From Petrosia ficiformis (taxonomy: Eukaryota > Porifera > Demospongiae > Haplosclerida > Petrosiidae): a DNA stretch of 64,000 nucleotides. The position numbers were made by a program, and so were the translations under genes. The notes below the pieces were generated by a model, which was not told the DNA's origin, searched no databases, and saw only the letters and a list, made by a program, of their open reading frames with translations. The stretch covers positions 4,670,426 to 4,734,425 of the forward strand of contig OX345651.1 of assembly GCA_947044365.1 (NCBI GenBank), in the 5' to 3' direction. Position 1 is the stretch's first letter; each line of letters begins with the position of its first letter. Positions 37,714 to 49,486 of this stretch are shown one piece after another.

Positions 37714-39377
37714 ATGTCTGGTTCTGATCTAAATTCTACTGTTACAACTGGTTCTAATTCAGTTACAACCGGTACTAATATTACAACTGGTTCTGGTTCA
37801 GTTACTCCTATTACAACTGGTTCTAAAACCCTTGTCACAACCAGTTCTGATTTAGATGTTAATCAAGTTACTGATCCTGATTCAAACGACTCTTGTTTCT
37901 TCTTTCGACCTTATGAAGAGCAACAAGTAATACAACGGCCGAAAGGAAAAAAACCTACCAAAATTATTAGTGGTGGTGATACAAAACTGTATTATCGAAA
38001 GACGCCACCTGTTCAGAGGAAAATTGTACCATCAAAATCTCCTGAAGTCCGCCAAACTCTGATACGTCCAGTTTCTACAACTTCATTGTCAGAAGTATCA
38101 GCTGTTGGTACAACTACTGGTCGACTAGATGATTTTAATCAGTCTCATCGTTCTCTTGTTGACTATCGATTCATGAATACACAGGTATGGAGAGGTGTTA
38201 AAGTGTCTTTATGTCTCTCTAACTATGGAATAAAATGAATCGATGTATGGAAGAAATGGTTGAGTGAATGGATGAATAGCATTCATCTAATCCATTCACT
38301 CACTCATTCATTCATCTATCCATACATCCATTCATCATGTCCATCCATCCATCCAACCATTCATCCATCCATCCAACCCTTCATTCATCCATCTATCCAT
38401 CCATCCATTCATCATGTCTTTCATCCATCCAACCATTCATCCATCCATCCATTCATCCATTCAACCATTCATCCATCCATCCAACCATTCATTCATTCAT
38501 CCAACCATTCATTCATTCATCCATCCATCCAACCATTCATCCATTTATTCATCCATTCATTCATTCATCCATTTATTCATCCATCCATCCATCCATCCAT
38601 CCATCTATTCATTCATTCACTTGTTCCGTACTTCCATTACTCAGAATTCATTGGATGATCATTGGATGCCTGACAGTCTGTGCCTTAATTGTTCAGAATG
38701 TGGTGTAAAGTTTAATATCATAACAAGACGACATCACTGTCGTATTTGCGGTAGAATATTCTGTAACTCATGTAGTAGTCACTCCATACCAGGTCAACAC
38801 TTGAAACCACCTATTCAAGGGAACATACGAGTTTGCTCAGCTTGTTTGAAAATATTTCTAGAAATTAGTATCTCCCATTCAACACCAGATAATCCATTGT
38901 CCAGTGTTCCATACATCGCAACACATAAGAATTCCAATTCAATTGTGGGGACGACTTCAGAGAGACTGGTATCTTCCGAGACAGAGTCTGCTACAACTAC
39001 TACCTTTACTCCGTCTATAATGCAGAGTATATTGTCTCGAGATGATCGTACACTTACTGACACAGATGTTATCTCCTCTCCATCTCGTTCAAGTACAGGT
39101 GGAATTGAATTTGATAACCCCACTCCTTTACGACGTGGAAGTATTCGAAGGTCTTCACAGATTAGTAATGATGATAAAGTATTGGCTTTAGCAGAAGTAT
39201 GTATGTACATGTATGTATGTATGTATGTATATATGTATGTGTGTGTGTGTGTATGTGTGTGTATGTGTGTGTGTATGTATGTATGTATGCATGTATGTAT
39301 GTATGTATGTATGTATGTATGTATGTATGTATGTATATATGTATGTGTGTGTGTGTGTATGTGTGTGTGTGTGTGTA

Positions 39378-39408
<31 letters not shown>

Positions 39409-42400
39409 ATGCATGTATGTATGTATGTATGTATGTATGTATGTATGTATGTATGTATGTATGTATGTGTGTGTTTTTAAATGTATATTCTCATGTTGTT
39501 TTCATAGGATGAGGTTGAAGTTAGATTACAAGAGATATGGGCTAAGTTTAATGACAAAACCGACGGCCTACCTCCTCAAACCCATCGTCATCGGTTTGGA
39601 ATTCGTACATTTCCAAATTCATATTCCGCTCAAGAGATTGTAGAATGGCTTCTTCGTTACAACCATGCTTACTCCAGGTGAATAGTAATAGTTTGTTACT
39701 ATGGTGAATGATTGATTCCTATGAATATTAAATGAGTGATATGATATATTATAACTACAGCGAATAATTGATGCCTATGAATATTAAATGAGTGATATGC
39801 AGTATTATAACTGTATAGAGTGATTGATTGATTCCTATGAATATTAATCAGTGTTATTATAATTATAACTACAGTGAATAATTGATTCCTATGAATATTA
39901 AATAAGTGACTTATTAATTATAACTATTTTTCTATATTCAGAGAGATGGCAGTACGGATTGGTCAAGCATTCGTACACACAAAATGTCTCAGTGTCGTAT
40001 CATCCACTGATCAAGTCTTCAAAGATGTTAAAGATATTATATTAGAGATTGGAGAAGCTGGTCATTTAACAGTCTTTCCCACAAGTCCGACAGTTGCTGA
40101 TGCTCCAAATTGGTTCCTAAGCGATGATGGCGAGGATTTGACAAGTAGCGATTTGCCATCTCGCGCTAGTTTGCATGAGGCAAATTTAAATGTCGAGAAA
40201 GGCCAAGTTACTTTTCATCGTCACAGGTCAAATGATATTTCGAGTAAGGATTTTGAAAAGAAACCGCGCAGTCAGAAAACCATTTTACCTTCTTCAAAAT
40301 TATCTTTTGATGATGAACTCACAGAAAAAGAAGAAGATGTTTTTGAACTACCTTTAGAACCCCACTCAAATAGTACTGGTGAGTTAATTGCTCCATCCAG
40401 CGATGTTCCTTCTCTCCATCCACCTTCGTCGTTCATACAAACCCCTGATGACTCAACCATACACCATACAATAAGTTTTAGTGTTGTCACAAGAGATACA
40501 TTTATAAAAGCACTACCGGTCACGGGGCTCTCACGGGCATCTCAATTTACTTTTCAAGAATCCTCAATTCAAAATGATATAAAACAACAACATGTCATGT
40601 ATCATAGATCACATCTAAAACGATTTCTTGTACAACAGCTCAAGTCTTTCGGTCTCTCTTTGTCGTGGCTTGAAGTTATCGAACCACTCATTTTGGAAGC
40701 CTCAAGAAAAGTGCGTACTCACTTATATCCTGATGATTCCATGGACATTGAATGTTATTGTAAAATTAAGAAGATACCCGGTGGACGCAAATCTGCCTGT
40801 AATTTTATACATGGAGTCGTTTTCTCGAAACATGTAACGCATAAAAAGATGGATTTATTGTTACGTAATCCTCGAATCCTATTACTCACGTGTGCAATTG
40901 AATTTCAAAGAAGAGAGAATCAGCTTTCGTCTTTCGATACCCTAATGTTACAGGAACAAGAGTACCTTAAAAACCTCATCGAGAGAGTCAAAAAGTTTCA
41001 ACCCGACATAATTCTCGTCCAAAAATCAGTCTCTCGTTTTGCTCTTGAAATACTCCATCAACATGGAATAGTCGTTGTAGTTAATATCAAACCCTCTGTG
41101 ATGTCGAGAGTAGCTCGTAGCACACAAGGGGACCTCCTCTCCTCCCTGGATCAACTGTTCTTTGACATCAAACTTGGAACATGTGGCCATTTTCATGTTC
41201 GTACATTCACTCTTCCGGATGGGGTTCGTAAAACGTTAATGTATTTTGATGAGTGTGAGCCCAAACTGGGTGGAGTCATTATACTCCAGGGCGCTGAGCA
41301 TCATGAATTAAAACACGTCAAAAGAGTGGTGTTACTTGGTTTACAAATAGCTCATAATATGAGATTGGAATCTTCATTTTTAGCTGATGAATTTGCCGTT
41401 CCTTCTCTTCCGCTGAATGACGATTTTGTTATCGATGATGACTACCACACACCCCCATTGACACCTGAGTTATTTCTCCACCCCTTTTCACCATCTATTT
41501 TAGATGTACCAGTCGAACAAAAACCTCAAAAGAGAGACAAGAGTGTCGAAATAATTCCTACTGGCACACTTGATGGTTCGTATATCGCTTTTGAAACTGA
41601 TGATGTCACTATGGACACTGTTTTGCCGAGAGATGACGACAATGCTAATGGAATAGATTCCAATGACCCTAGACAGGAAGAGGAGAAAGATGAAGCCTAT
41701 ATTCAAGATGAAAGCGAGGAAGAAGATGAAGAGGCTCATATGAAATTGGCTTACCCTCCTTCTCATACCTCTGAGCAAGCATTTCAAAATATTCTCAAAA
41801 CACACCTCATCTCCACATCACCATGTGTTACATTTAGTGTACCTTATCTTCAGACTGATCGCGGGATGTTGGCTGATATAAAGAATTACCTACCCCACAT
41901 TTTGTATTGGTCTAACTGCTTCCATCCAAAGGGTTCCAATCAATATGACGAAACTGTCAGCCTCAATCCAGTTTACACTCCTATAAGGCCTCGTGCTTAT
42001 TCCAGGTCACGGATTCATTCACATTCCTCAAACGATATTGAACACTCATGGAAACATAGTTATAAAAGTGTTTCTGCACATCCACTCACCTCAGCAACCT
42101 TCCTCCTTCCTGCTAGCAGTAATGAGGTGAAAGCAGCCTTGGCAGACTTCCGTGCTCGAGCCAGCCTGTTAGATGAGCCAAATTGCTTTTTCTTTCCATC
42201 AGCAAAAAAAGGAACCGACACTACCTCTCAATTGAAGAAGATCTTTGCTAAATCTAAAGAATTTGAAAAGAAAGCAAACGAATTAGTGGATATGAAAAGT
42301 GAGGTTGATTTAGTGGATGGAGAGGGTAGAGTATCTACTCCAGAATTGATGAAGAGAGCAAAAAGATGGGCATTACCAGAGAGGGAAAGTTGTATGTCTC

Positions 42401-42590
42401 CTTTGAAAAGCAAGTCCGGTGAACCAAAACCAGAAATGGTTCCATCATTTCATGAGAGTATGGGGAAGAAGACTGTAATCAATGATCTCTCAATGGTATC
42501 CATCTATCTATCCTATTATCTATCTATTTATGATATATCAAGCATCAATCAAAATTTTGTCATCTATCCATCCACCATTTCTGTCCACAC

Positions 42591-42624
<34 letters not shown>

Positions 42625-43699
42625 AAATTTAAATAATAGGTACTTCATCATGGTCATACCTTGCCTGAGCCTAAAATTCGTATTGATGATACACCAGCAT
42701 CATTACCAAGTGAATGGAGTATATTACAAGAGGAACAATTGTTACCCAATGAACTGGTACATTGGAACATACATAAGACATGTATACATACATAATTATA
42801 TATTACTTGTATTTGTTGCTATAGCAACTGGATTGCATGGATCCTTACAATCATCAATTCATATCACTTGTATTCAGTAGTACTTGTCATGACAAGATGA
42901 AACGATTATACCCTTGTGTGTTACCATGGTGAGAAATAATGAGTATGTGTTTACTTTCTTCCCCTCATCCTCTTCACCATTATCCATTTCCCCTCCTCTT
43001 CAACATTGTCCATTTCCCCTCCTCTTCATCATTATCCATTTCCCCTCCTCTTCAACATTGTCCATTTCCCCTCCTCTTCAACATTGTCCATTTCCCCTCC
43101 TCTTCATCATTGTCCATTTCCCCTCCTCTTCAACATTGTCCATTTCCCCTCTTCTTCAACATTGTCCATTTCCCCTCCTCTTCAACATTGTCCATTTCCC
43201 CTCCTCTTCACCATTATCCATTTCCCCTCCTCTTCAACATTGTCCATTTCCCCTCCTCTTCATCATTATCCATTTCCCCTCCTCTTCAACATTGTCCATT
43301 TCCCCTCCTCTTCATCATTGTCCATTTCCCCTCCTCTTCACCATTGTCCATTTCCCCTCCTCTTTTTCTCTAGTATCATACCAATGAATTATTATGGACG
43401 TAACGACATACCTCTTGGTGAGTTTCTTCATCGTTACTGTTTCAGAGATTTCTATGAGTGTCAGTCTTGCGGTGTTGATATGATGAAACATCAGCGACAC
43501 TTTGTGCATAGTGACTATGAGATGAGAATATCTATGCAGCAACTAGCTGCTCCCATACCAGGGGGAGACAATAGGATCTTCACTTGGTGTAACTGTCAGA
43601 ATGACGTATGCTCTCAAGTATGTGTGTATGTATGTATGTACGTGTTATGTCGTGTGTGTATGTATGTATGTATGTATGTATGTACATATGTATGTAGTG

Positions 43700-43751
<52 letters not shown>

Positions 43752-46700
43752 GTATGTAGATCTAAGTACCTAACATATAATATATACTATTTAGATTAAA
43801 GACAACTAACACATGATTCTTACCTTTCGTTTCCACAGAGTACTCCACTGGTACCTTTAGCAGACGATTCCCTTCTATTCTCATTTGCTAAATTTTTGGA
43901 AATCAAGTTCTATGGTTCTAATTATGTCACTTATAAACTAGAAGACGACAAACCTCATACTTGTTCTCATCCATTACACACGTACACACAGTACTTCAGT
44001 TTTCAAGACAAAGTAGCTGCTTTTGAGTGAGTTAATAAAACAATAAGATGCTTGTATGGCTGCTTGCTTGTGGCAGCACGCTGCATGTAAATGGTACACA
44101 TATAGATATGTGTAGAATATGAACAGATGTGTGCATAATATTACTTCAATTACCATTAAACACTTTTTTTATAGGCTCTTTCCTATTGGTATTTTTGAAG
44201 TCAGGATTCCACCACAGCAAGTTTCCATGGTAACCCACCACACCCATATTGTTCACCATGACTACCCACATGAGATTAATCACTTGGGAAAACTGTATGC
44301 TATAATAATACATAAATGTATTGTACACAATCTATCTATCTAGTATCTCCATACATATATACATGTATACATACTTATTCACATGCATACATACATACTT
44401 TTATATATATATGCTTACATTATGATACTGTATGTATTATATTTCAGAGTGGAGAATGTGTTTTATCACATTATGCAATATATTGATATTTATCGAGCCG
44501 AACCTGTTGAACTGGAAGTTGAAAATTGTCTTGACCGATGCAAAGCAATGAGAGAAACTCTTCGAATGAAAATTAAGAGACTCAAAGATCTGAGTATCAC
44601 TAGCGGGATATTTCCACGGATCTCTAACGGGACTGATGAAAATGACAAAGTCAATGAAAACCTCTCAATGTTGCAAGACTTCATGGCAGAGTTGAAGAGA
44701 AGTCTGACAGATAATGTAGAATGTTTTAATAAAGAGTAAGTAAAGAGTTGAGAGAAGTCCATTGATAATGTAGAATGTTTTAATAAAGAGTAAGTAAAGA
44801 GTTGAGAGAAGTCCATTGATAATGTAGAATGTTTTAATAAAGAGTAAGTAAAGAGTTGAGAGAAGTCCATTGATAATGTAGAATGTTTTAATAAAGAGTA
44901 AGTAAAGAGTTGAGAGAAGTCCACTGATAATGTAGAATGTTTTAATAAAGAGTAAGTAAAGAGCTGAGAGAAGTCCACTGATAATGTAGAATGTTTTAAT
45001 AAAGAGTAAGTAAAGAGCTGAGAGAAGTCCACTGATAATGTAGAATGTTTTAATAAAGAGTAAGTAAAGAGCTGAGAGAAGTCCACTGATAATGTAGAAT
45101 GTTTTAATAAAGAGCAAGTAAAGAGCTGAAGAGAAGTCTGTATCAAAGCTAATATATGCATGTTATGGTAAATGGCAATAATTTTGGGTTTAAAATGTTT
45201 CTATATAACATGGTGATCTTACGACAGAAATAATATTGCCAATATGATGTAATTGAATAATTGTCCTCTCTTCATTAGTTAATAATTCTCCTGTTATCAA
45301 TCCATACAGGCTTTTTGAAATTGACAGTAAACTAAGAGAAATTTTGAACAAGAAGGAGAGCTCTCCTCGTGAATCAGTGACAAATACTCCTCCAATAACC
45401 ACAGTAGAACAAGAGAGCTCGTCAACTCTGAAACAGAGTCCAAAAGTATTGATTAAGTCTCTTGAAAAGGGATCTACGTTTCCAGTAACTAAACTAAATA
45501 ACAGGATACTGTTATTAGAAGAATCTCCTCATTATAGCACTGGAGATAGGAAGATTGGGCATCGACGACAAAAATCAGATTCTGTGACAGTAACACTCAA
45601 GATGAAAGATATTGACTCAACAGATGGGGACAGTGATAAAATATTTACTCACTCAACTATTGAGAGTGGTGAAACTATGTGTAATTTCAGTTCTGAGCAC
45701 ACTATTAAACATCAGAAACCCTACACACGTGAACAATCACTACCTGATATGACTTCTCTGATATCACCAGAGGGAGAGAGAGAGGGTGAGCTTGTACAAG
45801 CATTGAAGGAAGGAATTCATCAGGAACATCTTCTGTCTGTCGTATATGCTGAAGATGTAATGGGAAAATTAAGAGGTAGTTGTGTGTCTGTGTGTTTGTA
45901 TGTGTGTGTATACATGAATGTACATCTATATGTATGTATGTTTATATGTATTTACATAGGAAAAGGTGTTGAAGACCCTTCGAAATTTTATCATTTGCAT
46001 TCAAGTCCTGTCTCACTGTGAGTGATAAATGAAATAATGGATGGATGGACGGACAGATGGATAGACAAATGAATGAATGGATGGACAGACAGATGGACAA
46101 ATGAATGGATGGATGGATGGATGGATGGATGGATGGACAGACAGATGGACAAATGAATGGATGGATGAATGGACAGACAGATGGACAAATGAATGGATGG
46201 ATGAATAGATGGATGAATGAATGGATGAATGGACAGATGGTTGAATGGTTAAACATGTGTTCCATTTTCAGATCCAGTGAAATATCATCTGATGCACATC
46301 CCATCAAAAAATGCAAGTTAACTTACTACATGTATATCGTATATCTAATATTATTACTGTTGCCATAGATACCATATCCCCAGTTGGTGTTAAGATACAT
46401 GGAGAAGAAACTGACAGTAAGCATTCATAATTATTAATATATGAAAAGGGACATTTTGATGTATCAAAAAAATACAGCGTTTCTGCCAGAATAAATATTA
46501 ATGGTGGAGGAGTGCATCAGTGGTACATGACATTTGATCAACAATGTTCAATCCGAGTTATAAAACGGTGTTTTTCAGCATAAACTAAAGGTTGGGGAAC
46601 AATACTAAAGGGTACGGTAACACCCTTTCGGGGAAACACAGCATACTTTCTCTTCAGTAATTTTGTACAGGAAGTTGAATAAACTTCATATCTATGAGGA

Positions 46701-49407
46701 GCAGTAGTCTCTCTTCTGGACTTCATATCTATGAGGAGCAGTAGTCGCTCTTGTGGATACAAAGCAATTGGTTTACTGTTCAGAATCAAAGAATAATAAC
46801 AATTTTAAAATGCAACCATTGATCACAATTGTTAAAAGTCAATACATGTACATACAGAGTGTCGTGGGTTCGAATCCCACCTGAGGCAACTCTCATTTTC
46901 ATTTTTCCATTGCCTCAGGTGTCTTTCTTTCTTTCTTATTTTCTTTCTTTCTATATCTCTGATAACATCATGTATAATTAATGTATGAGTATGTATTGCT
47001 GATAAAAAGAGGAACTACCGTAATTATTAGTTTATGTTTCTTCTAGATCCTGTTAATGGCGTAAAAGCAGCTGAAAAGAAAGTAATGTCTGAGAAACTTT
47101 CCAACTTTCTTGCAAAACCATTTCAGAAACTTCCGCCACCTTTGTATGTCCTATCTTTCCATCCGTCTGTATATATATTTCTATTTGTGTATCTCTGTTT
47201 AGTGATTTAACGGAGCATCATCTCTTGAGAGGTAGTCTCAAATTTCAGATCTCAGTTTATGAGAATGAGCCTACATCCATCATTGCATATGCATTGTGTT
47301 CTCGTGAGTATGCTCAAGAATTGAAACTATTAGTTGATGAAGGAAGGAAAATTGGAATTACTGAGTCAACTATTTCTGTAAAACCTGTTCAGTAAGTTCA
47401 ATACCTTTCACTGGCTTCATCCCTCCCTCCCTCCTTCTCTCCATCTCTCCCTCTCTCCCTCTCTCCCTCCCTCCATCCCTCCATCTCTCTCCCTCCCTCT
47501 CTTCATCTCTCCCTCCATCTCTCCCTCCTTCCCTCTCTCCATCTCTCCTTTTCTCCTTCAATCCTTCCCCCTCTCAGACCTCGTCTTACTGATGGAGAAC
47601 AATCAACAACTGTAAATCCTTGGGGTGTGAAGAACATAAAGAACTACATAAAGAAAACCCTTCACTCAACTAGCGTACCAGTAGAGGAACAGTCACAAAC
47701 CCTTTCAGACCAGTCAGACCCGTTAGAAGAGAGTTTAGCAAAGGACAGTGAATCATCAACAGGTATTAAATGGAATAGCACGCCAGATATCACTAGTAAA
47801 TTCTCTAGCTCTCATGAAGAAAGACACATTAGTTTGGGTAAGCAATCACCATAATTAGATAATGTTACAAATCTTCATGAAATATACCTGATCAAACATT
47901 ATCTTGAAATATTCACATGTATATTACACCATTTTGTACTACAAAGAAATATAACAACTTCTCTATTTGAACACAAAGTTTTCTTCTCAAATAATAGTCA
48001 CTTTGTGTTACTTTCTGTTTCTATTTATCTATAGAATTTGCTGATGACACATCTAAATTCTTTTGTAAGATGTATTATGCCGAAGAGTTTAGAAAATTGA
48101 GAGAGTCTATTTTTCCTGATGGAGAAGACAGGTACAACACCATGAATGACCATGGCAACGAAATAATCTTTACAATAAAGTTAATCAACACTAGTGAGAG
48201 CTTTAATACTTTAATTTTAGGTACATTAGAAGTTTAGCTCGTTGTGTGAAGTACGAAGCTAAGGGAGGAAAATCACGAGCCATGTTCCTCAAGACGTTTG
48301 GTCAGTTTTATGTATTACTATGAAGGTCATGTGATTTGCATGTGACTTTTAATACAGAGGATCGTTTAATTATGAAACAAGTACAAATGGTAGAGATTAC
48401 TGCATTTGTGGAGATTTCTCCTCAATATTTTCAACATGTTTCAGAAGCTGTGAAAAAGGAGGTTTGTGTTTATGTGTATCTCTGTGAATCTATATCTTGG
48501 TGGCCATGTTTGTCTATAAACTGTATGTGTATGTCTGTATGTCTGTATGTCTGGTTGACTGGATCAAAAGATCAATCTATGTTGGAAAATAAAACTGTAC
48601 ACGATCTTTCAACTGTTAAGGCCTTCTTCAGGTGTTGTTCTGATAGTTCCACTGCACACAATCTTTCAACTGTTAAGGCCTTCTTCAGGTGTTGTACTGA
48701 TAGTTCCACTGCACACAATCTTTCAACTGTTAAGGCCTTCTTCAGGTGTTGTACTGATAGTTCCACTGCACACGATCTTTCAACTGTTAAGGCCTTCTTC
48801 AGGTGTTGTTCTGATAGTTCCACTGCACACAATCTTTCAACTGTTAAGGCCTTCTTCAGGTGTTGTTCTGATAGTTCCACTGCACACAATCTTTCAACTG
48901 TTAAGGCCTTCTTCAGGTGTTGTTCTGGTAGTTCCACAGCTAAATAAAACTACCAAGAAAGCTAAAAACCCAAAACATTGCATGGAACTGAGTATCAAAC
49001 CCATAATAAAATACAGTATATGAAACTACTAATTATAAATGTATATAATTATTGTATCATGATGGTATTATTTTCTTAGAGACCTTTAGTCCTGGCGAAG
49101 ATTCTAGGTGCTTATAGTATTGGATTCAGGAATGCTAAAACAGGAAGGTCCAAACGACATCATGTTATTATAATGGAGAACCTACTGTATGGACACAATT
49201 GTAGTCGAGTAAGATATAAATAATGTATGTATGCATGTATGTATGTATGTATGAATGTATGTATGTATGTATGTATGTATGTATGTATGAATGTATGTAT
49301 GTATATTTATATATGTATGTATGCATGTATGTATGTATGTATGTATGTATGTATGTATGTATGTATGCATGTATGCATATATGTATGTATGATTGTATGT
49401 ATGTGTG

Positions 49408-49438
<31 letters not shown>

Positions 49439-49455
49439 GTATTTATTTATGTATG

Positions 49456-49486
<31 letters not shown>

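Noticed and set aside
38414..39643. 409-codon frame joining repeat, FYVE finger and MYVC run
   Set aside because: Only 38645-39196 is exon. Flanks are introns with clear AG and GT boundaries.
42914..43773. Pro/Ser-rich [14 protein letters not shown] open frames
   Set aside because: They translate the 26-base pyrimidine minisatellite in a PIKFYVE intron. Only the part after 43374 is a real exon, in its own frame.
44490..45161. Minus-strand [18 protein letters not shown] repeat protein
   Set aside because: Antisense translation of the 54-base junction repeat. 54 is a multiple of three, so any open unit stays open.
46856..46890. Functional tRNA gene
   Set aside because: Only a T-arm and acceptor-like 3' end are present; no D-arm, anticodon arm or matching 5' strand upstream.
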